A stretch of 64,000 bases of DNA from Deltaproteobacteria bacterium (GCA_020635175.1 JACKAH010000003.1:77742-141741), one strand, 5' to 3'. Counted from the stretch's first letter, positions 1 to 9,460 are shown. The notes: generated from the sequence alone by a model not told the origin. Numbers and translations are program-made.

Positions 1-768
1 GTGACATTAAAGTCAGAGCAAGAGATCGCTTCCATGAGAAAAGCAAATCAGGTTGTCGCACAGGTTTTGCGTGAACTTGAACAGTTAGTTGCTCCTGGAG
101 TAACTACTGAGCAACTGGACAAGCGCGCTGAGGAACTTACAAAAGAACTTGGAGCAGAGGCAGCTTTTTTAAACTACCCATCAGGTTCAACAAGTGTTCC
201 TCCATTTTCAGGGCACATTTGTGCTTCTGTAAATGATGCAGTTGTTCACGGTCTGCCAAGTAAGCGGCCTTTAGTCGAAGGCGATATTATTAGCATCGAC
301 TACGGAGCTAAGGTTGATGGCTTCTACGGCGACTCTGCAATAACTGTAGCTGTAGGAGAGGTAGCACCGCAAGTAAAAAAATTGATTAGTGTTACCGAAC
401 AAGCTTTGTACGCAGGAATTGAAAAGTGCGTAGCAGGAAATAGAATTGGCGACGTCTCTTATGCCATACAAAGCTTAGTTGAGAAGAACGGTTTTGGAAT
501 TGTGAAAGACTTTGTGGGACATGGGATCGGAACGAAGATGCATGAAGATCCTCAGGTTCCAAACTATGGTAAGCCAAACAAAGGCAAGAAGCTTGAAGTT
601 GGTTTAGTCATAGCAATTGAGCCGATGGTTTCGCAGGGTAAACCGGCTGTGAAACTTTTAGAAGATGGCTGGACAGCGGTGTTAGCAGATGGAACTTATG
701 CTGCTCATATTGAACACACTGTTGCTGTTACCAGTCGTGGACCGGAGATTTTAAGCTCACGTAAGTGA
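1..768 (+). CDS. map: Methionine aminopeptidase, type I
   Basis: Removes the N-terminal methionine from nascent proteins in the cytosol. The 255-residue protein has the full pita-bread fold and all five metal ligands: D100, D111, H174 (in FVGHGIG), E207 (in AIEPMV) and E238 (in IEHTVAV). The GTG at base 1 gives MTLKSEQEIASMRKA, the usual N-terminus of the family, so the gene is probably complete, although a start outside the window cannot be excluded. It leads the ribosomal-protein cluster, a common position. The infA gene often found between map and rpmJ is absent: only 18 bases separate the two. Confidence 0.96.
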   Translation: MTLKSEQEIASMRKANQVVAQVLRELEQLVAPGVTTEQLDKRAEELTKELGAEAAFLNYPSGSTSVPPFSGHICASVNDAVVHGLPSKRPLVEGDIISIDYGAKVDGFYGDSAITVAVGEVAPQVKKLISVTEQALYAGIEKCVAGNRIGDVSYAIQSLVEKNGFGIVKDFVGHGIGTKMHEDPQVPNYGKPNKGKKLEVGLVIAIEPMVSQGKPAVKLLEDGWTAVLADGTYAAHIEHTVAVTSRGPEILSSRK

Positions 769-786
769 GAGACGAGGAGATAAAAA

Positions 787-903
787 GTGAAAGTTCGAGC
801 ATCAGTAAAACCGATCTGTGATTACTGCAAAGTGATCAAAAGAAAGGGAGTTGTCTACGTAATTTGTAGCAGAACACCTAAACATAAGCAGAGACAAGGA
901 TAA
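787..903 (+). CDS. rpmJ: 50S ribosomal protein L36 (bL36)
   Basis: A 38-codon gene with a GTG start, preceded by GAGGAG at 774-779. The translation begins [15 protein letters not shown] and ends PKHKQRQG, the canonical L36 form. The zinc ligands C11, C14, C27 and H33 are all present, so this is the zinc-binding version. It lies between map and rpsM in the expected operon order. L36 joins the large subunit late in assembly. Confidence 0.96.
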   Translation: MKVRASVKPICDYCKVIKRKGVVYVICSRTPKHKQRQG

Positions 904-915
904 GAGAGGAAGAGA

Positions 916-1287
916 ATGTCAGTACGTATTGCCGGAGTAGTTCTTCCACGTAACAAGCGAATAGTTCGTGGCCTTACATACATTTATGGGATTGGACTAA
1001 CTAAGTCCCAGAAGATTTTATCTGAAGCTGGAATCGATTTTAGCACTCGAACAGACGATCTTACAGACGATCAGCTTGCTAAGATTCGTTCAATTATTGA
1101 AGGACGCGAGAAGGTAGAAGGAGATCTTCGTCGTGAAGTTTCAATGAACATTAAGCGCCTGATGGATCTAGGATGTTACCGTGGATTGCGCCACAGAAAA
1201 GGTCTTCCAGTAAGAGGACAAAGAACCCAAACAAATGCGCGCACACGTAAGGGTCCAAAGAAAATGGCAGCAACTAAGAAGAAGTAA
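916..1287 (+). CDS. rpsM: 30S ribosomal protein S13 (uS13)
   Basis: A 123-residue small-subunit head protein that contacts the P-site tRNA and forms bridges to the large subunit. It starts [16 protein letters not shown] and has the family's GIG motif ([11 protein letters not shown]) and a basic C-terminus with [27 protein letters not shown] ribosome binding site sits just before the ATG. It is part of the rpmJ-rpsM-rpsK-rpsD-rpoA-rplQ operon. Confidence 0.98.
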   Translation: MSVRIAGVVLPRNKRIVRGLTYIYGIGLTKSQKILSEAGIDFSTRTDDLTDDQLAKIRSIIEGREKVEGDLRREVSMNIKRLMDLGCYRGLRHRKGLPVRGQRTQTNARTRKGPKKMAATKKK

Positions 1288-1310
1288 TTTTTTAAGATAA
1301 GGATACTAAG

Positions 1311-1712
1311 GTGGCTACTGACGCTAAGGCAAAAAAAGAGACTAAGAAGAAAAAAGCTAAAAAGAACGTCCCAGTTGGGATCGCTCATATTTACGCTACT
1401 TTTAACAATACAGTTGTTACAGTTACTGACATGACTGGTAACACTATCAGTTGGTCTAGTGCTGGCTGTGGTGGATTCAAGGGTTCACGTAAATCAACAC
1501 CATTCGCTGCACAGGTAGCAGCTGAGACTGCTGCACGAAAGGCTATGGAAAACGGTATGAGAACAGTAAGCGTTCTTATTCGTGGACCAGGAGCAGGACG
1601 TGAGTCAGCATTAAGAGCTTTACATGCCGCAGGGTTGAATATCTCTACAATCAAGGACATTACATCTGTCCCTCATAATGGCTGTAGAGCACCTAAGAGA
1701 CGTAGAGTATAA
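1311..1712 (+). CDS. rpsK: 30S ribosomal protein S11 (uS11)
   Basis: A 133-residue platform protein of the small subunit that binds 16S rRNA near the E site. Recognised from [18 protein letters not shown], the [13 protein letters not shown] segment and the C-terminal [12 protein letters not shown]. The start is GTG after AAGG, and the first 20 residues form a lysine-rich extension ([14 protein letters not shown]) longer than in many relatives. Ribosomal operon context. Confidence 0.98.
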   Translation: MATDAKAKKETKKKKAKKNVPVGIAHIYATFNNTVVTVTDMTGNTISWSSAGCGGFKGSRKSTPFAAQVAAETAARKAMENGMRTVSVLIRGPGAGRESALRALHAAGLNISTIKDITSVPHNGCRAPKRRRV

Positions 1713-1736
1713 GTTTGCATAGAGGAACAAAGGACA

Positions 1737-2363
1737 ATGGCGAGATATAGAGGACCTGTTTGTAGAATGTGTCGTGTAGAAAGAGAGAAGCTCTTTCTAA
1801 AAGGTGAACGTTGCTTTACTAGCAAATGTGCAATTGAGCGTCGTGAAGGAACGCCTGGTCAGCACGGCAAGAAAAGAAGTAAATTCTCTGAATATAAAAC
1901 TCAGCTTCGTGAAAAGCAGAAGGTTAAGAGAATCTACGGCCTTGGCGAGAAACAGTTCAGAGCGAACTTCGTTAAATCAGCTAAGACTAAGGGCGTAACT
2001 GGTACTGAGATGTTACTCAGCTTAGAGCGAAGACTTGATAACATGGTCTATCGAATTGGATTTGGAACTTCAAGAAATCATTCTCGCCAAGTAGTTAAGC
2101 ACGGCATGGTTCTTGTAAATGGAAAGCGTGTAAACATTCCATCATACAAAGTGTCAGTTGGAGATGTGATTGAAATTCGAGAGAAGAGTAAGACAGGAAT
2201 TGCATTGAAGGCGGCTATGGAGTTTGCACAAAGCAGAAGTATTCCTGAATGGATAACTTTAGATAGAGAAGCTATGAGAGGAACAGTTAACGCTTTACCA
2301 TCTAGGGAGCAGTTAACTCAGCCAATTAATGAACAGTTAATTGTGGAATTGTATTCTAAGTAA
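1737..2363 (+). CDS. rpsD: 30S ribosomal protein S4 (uS4), zinc-binding form
   Basis: A 208-residue primary 16S rRNA-binding protein that nucleates small-subunit assembly. The N-terminus carries a C9-x2-C12-x13-C26-x4-C31 zinc knuckle, so it is the C+ form of S4. The S4 RNA-binding fold begins near residue 98 (LERRLDNMVYRIGF; SRQVVKHGMVLVNGKRV). It precedes rpoA as in most bacteria. Confidence 0.98.
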   Translation: MARYRGPVCRMCRVEREKLFLKGERCFTSKCAIERREGTPGQHGKKRSKFSEYKTQLREKQKVKRIYGLGEKQFRANFVKSAKTKGVTGTEMLLSLERRLDNMVYRIGFGTSRNHSRQVVKHGMVLVNGKRVNIPSYKVSVGDVIEIREKSKTGIALKAAMEFAQSRSIPEWITLDREAMRGTVNALPSREQLTQPINEQLIVELYSK

Positions 2364-2399
2364 CCTAGATAAATTTTTACTTTTAAGCAGAGGAATCCT

Positions 2400-3428
2400 A
2401 TGCGTCGCACATCATTAAAGGACATCATTAAGCCAAGAAGAATTGAGATCGAAACAAAGACGCTTGATGATCGTTATGGGAAATTTGTTGCTGAGCCATT
2501 AGAAAGAGGCTTCGGCTTAACAATGGGTAATGCGCTCCGTAGAATTTTGCTTTCATCACTTCAAGGCTGCGCGATTACATCAATTGTAATTGAGAATGTC
2601 ATGCATGAGTTCTCTACAATTCCTGGAGTTAAGGAAGACGTAACTGAGATCGTGCTTAACTTCAAAAATGTTGTTCTCAACATGGAAGAGAAGAACGAAG
2701 GTCGTGTTCGTATCGATGTTGAAGGACCTTGCGAAGTTAAAGCTGGAATGATTGCAGGTGATCCTGCAGTTACAATTGTTAACCCAGATGCACATATCTG
2801 TACTCTAAGTGAAGGGTCAAAGCTTAACGTTGAGATTATCGTTAAGAAAGGTCGTGGCTATGTTCCTTCTGAAAGAAACAAAGAGGAAGAAGCTCCAATT
2901 GGAACAATTTACCTAGATTCTATCTTTTCCCCAATTCGTAAAATCAATCACTTTGTAACCAACGCTCGTGTTGGACAAAGAACTGACTACGACAAGTTAA
3001 CTATGGAACTTTGGACAGATGGTAGCATCGATCCAAGAACAGCAATTGCAGAAGCTGCGCATATTCTTAGAGATCAATTAGGACTATTCGTTGGTGAGTA
3101 TATCGTTGAAGATGTACAGGAAGAAGAGAAAGTAGAACCAACTGAACAGTTCAACCAAAATCTATTTAGAAGAATTGAAGAACTCGAACTCAGTGTTCGT
3201 AGCGCAAACTGCTTAGAAAATGCTGACATTAAGTTTATTGGTGAGCTAGTCCAAAGAACAGAAGCAGAGATGCTTCGTACTAAGAACTTTGGTCGTAAGT
3301 CACTAAATGAGATCAAAGAAATTTTAACCGGAATGGGATTAAACCTAGGGTACAAAATTGAGAACTTTCCTTCTCGTGAAGAGCTTGAGTCTCGTGCACG
3401 TGAAGTAGCTCTTGATCCAGGTTTATAA
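2400..3428 (+). CDS. rpoA: RNA polymerase alpha subunit
   Basis: A 342-residue scaffold subunit whose dimer nucleates RNA polymerase assembly. The N-terminal domain shows the dimer signature ([23 protein letters not shown]). After a linker near residue 240, the C-terminal domain has the helix-hairpin-helix face that touches UP elements and activators ([33 protein letters not shown]). Length is close to normal. AGAGGA precedes the ATG. Confidence 0.99.
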   Translation: MRRTSLKDIIKPRRIEIETKTLDDRYGKFVAEPLERGFGLTMGNALRRILLSSLQGCAITSIVIENVMHEFSTIPGVKEDVTEIVLNFKNVVLNMEEKNEGRVRIDVEGPCEVKAGMIAGDPAVTIVNPDAHICTLSEGSKLNVEIIVKKGRGYVPSERNKEEEAPIGTIYLDSIFSPIRKINHFVTNARVGQRTDYDKLTMELWTDGSIDPRTAIAEAAHILRDQLGLFVGEYIVEDVQEEEKVEPTEQFNQNLFRRIEELELSVRSANCLENADIKFIGELVQRTEAEMLRTKNFGRKSLNEIKEILTGMGLNLGYKIENFPSREELESRAREVALDPGL

Positions 3429-3456
3429 GAGATTTCTAGAAGTTTGAGAGGATAAA

Positions 3457-3999
3457 ATGCGTCATCAGCACGGACATAGAAAATTAGGTCGCTCAGTAGC
3501 ACACAGAAGAGCATTGTTAAGAAATTTAGCAACATCTTTTGTGCTTCATGATAAGTGTCGTACAACCTTGCCAAAAGCTAAGGAACTTCGACCTATTATT
3601 GAGAAGTTCATTACGTTAGCACGTAAGGATTCGCTACATGGTCGTCGTCAAGCGTATTCATACTTTTTTGACAAGCAAGCAGTTCATAAGCTTTTTGCTG
3701 AAATTGCTCCACGTTATAAAGACAGAACAGGCGGCTATACAAGAATACTGAAAACAGACCCTCGTCCAGGAGACGCTGCGCCGATGGCTGTAATTGAATT
3801 CGTAAGTGCAGAAGTCGAAGCTAAGCCAAAGAAAAAGACTGCTAAGAAATCAAGTGCTAAAAAATCAGCTGCACCAAAAGCTGATGATACAGCAGTTGAA
3901 AAGAAAGCATCTGCTAAGAAAAAGTCTGCGGCTAAGAAGAAGGCAACTGAAACAAAAGAAGTTGAATCAGAGACTAAAGAAGATAAATCTGAAGAGTAA
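3457..3999 (+). CDS. rplQ: 50S ribosomal protein L17 (bL17) with Lys/Ala-rich tail
   Basis: The first ~115 residues are standard L17 ([45 protein letters not shown]), a protein of the large subunit near the exit tunnel. The remaining ~65 residues are a low-complexity tail rich in Lys, Ala, Ser and Glu (repeats such as [13 protein letters not shown]), ending in an acidic stretch. Such eukaryote-like or histone-H1-like tails occur on L17 in some lineages; their role is unknown. The stop codon abuts the fabI start. Confidence 0.97.
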   Translation: MRHQHGHRKLGRSVAHRRALLRNLATSFVLHDKCRTTLPKAKELRPIIEKFITLARKDSLHGRRQAYSYFFDKQAVHKLFAEIAPRYKDRTGGYTRILKTDPRPGDAAPMAVIEFVSAEVEAKPKKKTAKKSSAKKSAAPKADDTAVEKKASAKKKSAAKKKATETKEVESETKEDKSEE

Positions 4000-4770
4000 A
4001 TGGAACTTTTCAAAAATAAGAAGATACTTTTACTTGGAGTTGCTAACAAGAAGAGTATTGCTTGGAGCATAGCAGAAGCACTTAGTAATGAGGGTGCTGA
4101 ACTTGCTTTCACTTATGTAAATGAGGCCATTGAAAAGAGAGTTCGTCCTTTAGCTGAAGAGCTTAATTCTAAAATTATCCTCCCATGTGATGTTCAATCT
4201 GATGAAGAGATTGAAAATCTATTTGCAGAGCTTGAAAGCCGTTGGGGCACAATAGATGGGATTGTCCACTCTATTGCTTATGCAGATGGAGAAGATCTTA
4301 AGAAACCATTTTCACAGACATCAAGAGCTGGCTTTCATACCGCATTAGATGTTTCAGCATATTCACTTGTTGCAGTAGCGGGTAAAGCTTTTCCTCTAAT
4401 GAAGGAAAAGGGTGGTTCAATTATCACTTTAACTTACCTTGGTGCTCAACGTGCTGTGCCTAACTATAAGGTAATGGGTGTTGCAAAAGCTGCGCTTGAA
4501 GCTTCTGTTAGATATCTTGCTGCAGATTTAGGTGAGAACAATATAAGAGTTAATGCTCTATCTGCTGGTCCAATAAAGACCTTAGCTGCTTCAGGAATCC
4601 CTCAATTTAGAGAACTGATGGCTAAATTCGCAGCAGCCGCTCCTCTAAAGCGTAATGTCACAGGTGAAGATGTTGCGAAGACAGCGCTATTTTACCTTAG
4701 TGATTTAAGTAGTGGTATTACTGGCGAAACTACATTTATAGATTGTGGATTTAACGCTGTTGCGCTGTAA
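4000..4770 (+). CDS. fabI: Enoyl-[acyl-carrier-protein] reductase (NADH), FabI type
   Basis: Catalyses the last reduction of fatty-acid elongation, trans-2-enoyl-ACP to acyl-ACP, in the cytosol. A short-chain dehydrogenase fold of 256 residues: nucleotide-binding start KILLLGVANKKSIAWSIA, SIAYAD after strand 4, and the FabI-type Tyr-x6-Lys active site in VPNYKVMGVAKAALE. The ATG directly follows the rplQ stop (TAA-ATG), so it is probably translationally coupled to the ribosomal operon, an unusual position for fabI. Confidence 0.96.
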   Translation: MELFKNKKILLLGVANKKSIAWSIAEALSNEGAELAFTYVNEAIEKRVRPLAEELNSKIILPCDVQSDEEIENLFAELESRWGTIDGIVHSIAYADGEDLKKPFSQTSRAGFHTALDVSAYSLVAVAGKAFPLMKEKGGSIITLTYLGAQRAVPNYKVMGVAKAALEASVRYLAADLGENNIRVNALSAGPIKTLAASGIPQFRELMAKFAAAAPLKRNVTGEDVAKTALFYLSDLSSGITGETTFIDCGFNAVAL

Positions 4771-4793
4771 TCCCCAGTCTCTGTGTGTTGCTC

Positions 4794-5123
4794 ATGATTG
4801 AGATTGAAAACCTCTCAAGAACTGCTGACAAGCTACTAGCCCATGAAGAGCTTAGTGATGAGTATCTAGAATTACTCTTTAGCTTTACTGAGGATATGCA
4901 AACACTGATTGACCAGCTTGCATCAACCAAATTAGATCAATCTTCTGCTGAGAAATTAAAGGATCTTTACGATAAACATGCGTTAGTCTTAGAACAATCT
5001 AAGAGTGCGAGGGATGGTTTCTTTTCTAATATGAAAGAACTTGAAAAACGTGGTAAAGCTATAAAGCGCTATGTTGATAATTTGCCAAAAAGAATTAGCC
5101 GGATGGGAGTTAAGAAAGGATGA
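4794..5123 (+). CDS. Small coiled-coil protein, function unknown
   Basis: About 109 residues, predicted almost entirely helical and strongly charged, with heptad-like leucines (LLAHEELSDEYLELLF; LEQSKSARDGFFSNMKELEKRG). No signal peptide or cysteine. Size and character recall FliT-like or other small helical chaperones, but no family signature was recognised. The ATG at 4794 is preferred over GTG at 4785. It overlaps the start of the lptE-like gene by four bases, so it is in the same operon. Confidence 0.7.
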   Translation: MIEIENLSRTADKLLAHEELSDEYLELLFSFTEDMQTLIDQLASTKLDQSSAEKLKDLYDKHALVLEQSKSARDGFFSNMKELEKRGKAIKRYVDNLPKRISRMGVKKG

Positions 5124-5704
5124 TCAGATTAATACTAGCCCTTATCGTTTGTAGTTTATCTGCATGTGGCTACCAGTTCCAGGGAAGTGGAAGTGTTCTG
5201 CCTGAAGACATCAAGTATGTCTACATACCTCGTGTTGAAAACACTACAACAGAAACTAGATTATCATCGCTACTTACAGAGGCTTTACGTGAACGCTTTG
5301 AGCGTTACGGTGTGCTGCTAACCGTTGAAGATCTAGCAGAGGCTGATGCCGTCTTAAATGCAGAAGTTTTAAATGTAAACAGACAGATTAAAAGTGTTAC
5401 TTCGGGAACAGATACTGCACTCGAATACGAAACAACTGTTGTCTTAGATGCAGAGCTTCGTAGAAATACAGGTGCTTTGCTTTGGAAAAATCCTAAACTT
5501 CAGGTGGCTAAAGGATTTGGAGTTTCGAGTTCTGTAGTTGTTACGTCCTCTTCTGATTTCTCAACAGGTGGCATTGATTCAGGTACACTTTCTGCTTTGG
5601 ATAGTTTGGAGATTTCGCGTGGACAGGAGCAGGAGGCATTAATCGACATCGCTGAGGAGATCGCAAAGCAGGTCTACGAGGAAGCTGTTGCCCCTGATTT
5701 TTAA
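5120..5704 (+). CDS. lptE: LPS-assembly lipoprotein LptE-like
   Basis: A 194-residue outer-membrane lipoprotein. The signal peptide (MIRLILALIVCSLSAC) ends in the lipobox LSAC with acylated C16, followed directly by GYQFQGSGSVLPEDIKYVYIP, the typical LptE/LptE-like opening. In this family the protein plugs the LptD barrel that exports lipopolysaccharide. The C-terminal helix contains EEIAKQVYEEAV. Start overlaps the preceding gene (ATGA), and the stop overlaps the cmk start (TAATG), so the genes are coupled. The LptE call rests on the N-terminal pattern, length and topology. Confidence 0.8.
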   Translation: MIRLILALIVCSLSACGYQFQGSGSVLPEDIKYVYIPRVENTTTETRLSSLLTEALRERFERYGVLLTVEDLAEADAVLNAEVLNVNRQIKSVTSGTDTALEYETTVVLDAELRRNTGALLWKNPKLQVAKGFGVSSSVVVTSSSDFSTGGIDSGTLSALDSLEISRGQEQEALIDIAEEIAKQVYEEAVAPDF

Positions 5705-6411
5705 TGAATGACAGAGTTATCATCACAGTAGACGGTGCCTCAGGCACTGGAAAGACGACCCTCTCTAAATTGCTTGCTGAAAAGATCGGATTTCAACATC
5801 TGAATTCAGGAGCTTTATATCGTTCAGTAGCATATCTATGTTTACAGGAGGGGCTGGATCTAAGCGACCAGGATGCAATTTTGCAGATGCTCTCAAGACA
5901 CTCAATCAAGTTAGCTCTTGGAGCTGATGGTTTGCCGGTAACCTTGGTCGATGGTAACCCCGTTGATGAGCTGATCAGAACACCTGAAGTATCAGAAGCA
6001 ACCTCAAAGATTTCAGTGTTGAAATTGGTGCGTGACTACCTTGTGCCACACCAGCGTGATGCATTTCCTGGCTGTGGAATGGTTGCAGAGGGGCGTGACA
6101 TGGGGACTGTTATGTTTCCAGATGCTCAGCTGAAGTTTTTTATAACAGTCGATCAGGATACACGTATTGCTCGTCGTTTAGCTCAGCTCTTGGAAAAAGA
6201 ACCCAACGCTAGCCCTGAAAGAGTTAATGAGCTGAAATCACAAATGAAAATAGAAGTTGCTGATAGAGACAGTCGAGATTCTCAGCGTGAGATTGCGCCA
6301 CTAAAGCAGGCTCAGGATGCGCTCGTTATTGATAACTCCGCGCAAACATTGACTCAAACCCTTGAAAACATGTATGATGCCGCCTCAAAACGGGGCCTTG
6401 TGAAAAATTAA
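5704..6411 (+). CDS. cmk: Cytidylate kinase
   Basis: Phosphorylates CMP and dCMP to the diphosphates with ATP. 235 residues with a P-loop GASGTGKTT near residues 11-19, LNSGALYRSVAY for CMP binding, and the catalytic GRDMGTVMFPDA segment. The C-terminal RDSRDSQREIAPLKQA is characteristic. It overlaps the lptE stop by one base and is followed by rpsA, the cmk-rpsA order conserved in proteobacteria. Confidence 0.97.
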   Translation: MNDRVIITVDGASGTGKTTLSKLLAEKIGFQHLNSGALYRSVAYLCLQEGLDLSDQDAILQMLSRHSIKLALGADGLPVTLVDGNPVDELIRTPEVSEATSKISVLKLVRDYLVPHQRDAFPGCGMVAEGRDMGTVMFPDAQLKFFITVDQDTRIARRLAQLLEKEPNASPERVNELKSQMKIEVADRDSRDSQREIAPLKQAQDALVIDNSAQTLTQTLENMYDAASKRGLVKN

Positions 6412-6517
6412 TCCAGAATTTTCTGATAGTTAACTAAACATGGTCTAGTACTTAACGTAGCGATGAGCCTTATAGGCTTGTTGTGAATTAACTAAATACT
6501 AATTGGATAGAGATATA

Positions 6518-8227
6518 GTGGAAAACGTGGGAGGAAACGAAAATTCATCTTTTCATGACGAGTTTGAAAAACTCTATGGCAAGGAAGTTGATAACCTTAA
6601 GCCAGGAAAAGTTGTTAAAGGAACTGTCATTGGCCAACGCAACGAGTTTATTGAAGTTGATATTGGCTACAAATCAAATGGACTAGTTCCACGCGCTCAA
6701 TTTACAGACCGCAAAGGCAAGCTGCATGCTACGCCAGGTGACATTATCGATGTCATGATTATCATGGCAGAAGATGATTCAGGACAGGTTGTCCTTTCAA
6801 AAGAGCGTGCTGATCAGTACAGAATTTGGAAAGAAGTTGAAGAAAAAGAGCAACGCGATGAATTAGTTTCAGGTGTTGTTGTTCAGAAAGTTAAAGGTGG
6901 TCTACAGGTCGACATTGGTATCCCAGCGTTTCTACCTGGTTCACAAATTGACATTCGTCCACAGAGAAATCTCGATAAGTATATCGGCGAAGAACTTGAT
7001 TTCAAAATCCTTAAGATCTCAAGAGAGAAGGGCAATATTGTTCTTTCTCGTAAAGCTGTGCTTGCCTCTGAGCGTGATGCACTTCGTTCTGAAACACTTA
7101 AAGTTTTGGCTGAAGGAGTTGTGCTTGAGGGTGTTGTTAAAAACATCACTGACTACGGTGCATTCATCGATTTAGGTGGTATTGATGGTCTTCTTCACAT
7201 AACTGATATTTCGTGGGGTCGCATAAATCATCCTTCTGAGAAGCTAACTATCGGTCAAAAAGTACCGGTTGTTGTTCTGAAGCATGATGAAGAAAACCAA
7301 CGTGTATCATTAGGTATGAAGCAATTAACAGAGGATCCATGGATTGCTGTTAGTGAGAAATACCCAGTTGATAAGCGCGTAACTGGTAAAGTTATAAGCC
7401 TTGCTGACTATGGTGCATTCATTGAGCTTGAAGAAGGACTAGATGGTTTAATTCACGTATCTGATATGAGCTGGTCTAAGAAGACTAAGCACCCAAGCAA
7501 GATCCTTTCTGAGGGTCAGGTAGTTGAAGCTATCGTACTTGGTGTTGATACTGAAGAGAAGAAAATCAGTCTTGGATTGAAACAGATCTCTGATAACCCA
7601 TGGGAAGACTTTGCTAAGCTTCACCCAGTTGGAAGTAAGGTTACTGGTAAAGTTCGTTCGATCACAGATTTCGGTGTGTTCATCGGAGTTGGCGACGATA
7701 TCGATGGACTTGTCCACGTATCTGATTTCTCTTGGACTAAGAGAGTTAAGGATCCTAAAGAGATCAAAGAGCTCTTTAAGAAAGGCGATGAAATCGAAGC
7801 TCAAGTTCTTGAGATTGATGTTGAGAACGAGAGACTTAGCCTTGGTATCAAGCAGCTTGAAAACGACCCTTGGGAAGCTATTTCTCGTCGTTACCCAGCT
7901 GGTGCTAAAGTCAAAGGCAAGATTACTTCAATCACTGACTTTGGAATCTTTGTTGAGCTTGAAGAGGGTGTCGAAGGACTTATCCACTCTTCACAGCTTC
8001 TACTCGAGAAAGGCCAAGAGATTAAAGACGTTTACCAAGCTGGTAATGAAGTCGAGTCTGAGGTCACTAATGTTGATAACGAAGAACGTCGCATTAGCCT
8101 CAGCATGAAGTCTGCTCAACGTCGACGTGATAAGGAAGACTTCTCTGGTTACATGGAAGATGATTCATCTCCAGTAACATTTGGAGACCTTATTCGTGAG
8201 AAGATGGGCGACACAGGCGGCGAGTAA
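6518..8227 (+). CDS. rpsA: 30S ribosomal protein S1
   Basis: About 569 residues with six S1 (OB-fold) repeats, beginning near KPGKVVKGTVIG and recurring as GxVxxITDYGAFIDL, GKVISLADYGAFIEL, GKVRSITDFGVFIGV and GKITSITDFGIFVEL. S1 captures mRNA on the 30S subunit. Two starts are possible: TTG at 6503 and GTG at 6518. The GTG is chosen because a purine-rich GGATAGAG lies 5 bases upstream of it and nothing similar precedes the TTG. A 91-base gap from cmk may hold its own promoter. Confidence 0.97.
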   Translation: MENVGGNENSSFHDEFEKLYGKEVDNLKPGKVVKGTVIGQRNEFIEVDIGYKSNGLVPRAQFTDRKGKLHATPGDIIDVMIIMAEDDSGQVVLSKERADQYRIWKEVEEKEQRDELVSGVVVQKVKGGLQVDIGIPAFLPGSQIDIRPQRNLDKYIGEELDFKILKISREKGNIVLSRKAVLASERDALRSETLKVLAEGVVLEGVVKNITDYGAFIDLGGIDGLLHITDISWGRINHPSEKLTIGQKVPVVVLKHDEENQRVSLGMKQLTEDPWIAVSEKYPVDKRVTGKVISLADYGAFIELEEGLDGLIHVSDMSWSKKTKHPSKILSEGQVVEAIVLGVDTEEKKISLGLKQISDNPWEDFAKLHPVGSKVTGKVRSITDFGVFIGVGDDIDGLVHVSDFSWTKRVKDPKEIKELFKKGDEIEAQVLEIDVENERLSLGIKQLENDPWEAISRRYPAGAKVKGKITSITDFGIFVELEEGVEGLIHSSQLLLEKGQEIKDVYQAGNEVESEVTNVDNEERRISLSMKSAQRRRDKEDFSGYMEDDSSPVTFGDLIREKMGDTGGE

Positions 8228-8234
8228 CCCAATT

Positions 8235-8326
8235 GTGCGCAGCGAGCTGCGCACCACTTAAATCTTCCCCCGCTTGCGGGGGAGCAAAGCGCCCTCAATA
8301 ATTCCTCCCCCCCATTTATGGGGGAG
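8235..8326. repeat. Three consecutive hairpins downstream of rpsA
   Basis: Three inverted repeats follow the rpsA stop. The first is a perfect 8-bp stem (GTGCGCAG at 8235-8242, CTGCGCAC at 8247-8254). The second is 7 bp of almost pure G/C with a TT loop (8267-8282). The third is a C-run/G-run stem around ATTTAT (8307-8326). None is followed by a clear T-run on either strand, so these may act as mRNA 3'-end stabilisers or a repeat element, not as classic terminators. Confidence 0.7.
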
Positions 8327-8376
8327 GGGGACGCTCAAGTCAGATTTTGACTCCCTATTCTCTCCACTACCCACCT

Positions 8377-8476
8377 TTGCATAAGATCCTAATCACTAGT
8401 AAAATATTGTTGTGTTGGCAGTACATGGGGGCCTAATGGCTAGTTGTTGTAGTTTAAGGAGTAGTACCCCATGCAC
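8377..8476 (+). promoter_or_regulatory. Sigma-70-like promoter and start-codon-sequestering leader of first methyltransferase-like gene
   Basis: TTGCAT (8377-8382) and TAAAAT (8400-8405) are spaced by 17 bases. In the ~60-base leader, GTACATGGGG (8421-8430) is complementary to CCCCATGCAC (8467-8476) at 9 of 10 positions; the latter contains the ATG. AAGGAG at 8456-8461 is the ribosome binding site. The segment TAATGGCTAG and a later TTGTAG recur in the leader of the next gene. Confidence 0.6.
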
Positions 8477-9460
8477 GAACCAAGCAAGCACCCAGTGCTT
8501 AATGCAGACCCATTTCCAGGTCACCCAGATTTCAACGGTCCCTTAACCCTAGAAACACAAAGTTACGAAAGAATAGAGTTAGCTGGAGATCCTCCATATC
8601 AAGACTCTTTGCGCTACGGTATTGAGGTAGCAGACGGCTCGGGTGAAACAGTTATCTTAAAAGTAAAAGGTGTTGAACTCTTTGTTGATCCAGGAACTGA
8701 GTACGAAGAGCTACACGGTCAGTTTAAAGATTGCGAATTTAACGTTCTCTCTAGAAATTATGAAAGAGACTTCCTCCAAGCCAATGCTGAATTCTATGCC
8801 TGTGTAGCTGGCAGAATACATCAGGTCACGGCATGTTGTCCTAGGTTAGATGTGCTTTCTATCGCTGCAGGTCAAGGCTATGAGCTAGATACTGTCTTTG
8901 CGCGCGGAAGAGAGGGGAAATTTTTGGGCTTAGATCCTAGTGAGCAGATGTTAAGGGTACTTGAAGGCAAAGATGATAGATACCCAGAGACTGCAATCCA
9001 TACCAGGGTTGCCCGAGCACATGCATTGTTAGAGGAGCACGTAAGAGAAGATATCATTGATACAATAGGAAGACCTACGTTAGTCACATGTGTCGCAGGT
9101 TTGCATGTCATCGATAAGACAGGTCGTAGTGAAGGAGATGCTCTTGGTAAACAGGTTCGTCCAATTCTAGCGGCTGTTGTTGATATGATGCAGAGTGGTG
9201 GGTTTATCGTAGTTGGAAATTACTACCATAAAACGGATGCTGATTATGAGCGTTTTGCCCAAATTTGGCATGATAAACAAGTTGCTAATGGCGTTGCAAA
9301 TCCACATCAGCCAACACCACCAAATAAGTTATTTACTCCGCAACAGATGGGAAGAATGTTGGAAGGTCTTGGTCTGAATGTTGACAGAATGTCTCCGAAC
9401 GATGATGTAATGTGTAGTACGGGAATTCGGGGCTATGTCATGGTGGCGCGTAAGCTTTGA
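8471..9460 (+). CDS. Class I SAM-dependent methyltransferase-like protein (first of a tandem pair)
   Basis: 329 residues. A Rossmann methyltransferase core is visible from about residue 127: motif I LSIAAGQGYE, motif II acidic GLDPSEQML, then a GGFIVVGNYY strand typical of motif VI. The N-terminal ~120 residues (opening with DPFPGHPDFNGPLTLET) match no family I can name but are shared with the next gene. The substrate is unknown. It has its own promoter and leader. A related O- or N-methyltransferase role is plausible; pathway cannot be inferred from neighbours. Confidence 0.7.
   Translation: MHEPSKHPVLNADPFPGHPDFNGPLTLETQSYERIELAGDPPYQDSLRYGIEVADGSGETVILKVKGVELFVDPGTEYEELHGQFKDCEFNVLSRNYERDFLQANAEFYACVAGRIHQVTACCPRLDVLSIAAGQGYELDTVFARGREGKFLGLDPSEQMLRVLEGKDDRYPETAIHTRVARAHALLEEHVREDIIDTIGRPTLVTCVAGLHVIDKTGRSEGDALGKQVRPILAAVVDMMQSGGFIVVGNYYHKTDADYERFAQIWHDKQVANGVANPHQPTPPNKLFTPQQMGRMLEGLGLNVDRMSPNDDVMCSTGIRGYVMVARKL

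Noticed and set aside
768..787. A hidden infA gene between map and rpmJ
   Set aside because: Only 18 bases separate the two genes; infA must be elsewhere.
3074..3574. 166-codon minus-strand open frame across the rpoA/rplQ junction
   Set aside because: Shadow of two certain genes; compositional only.
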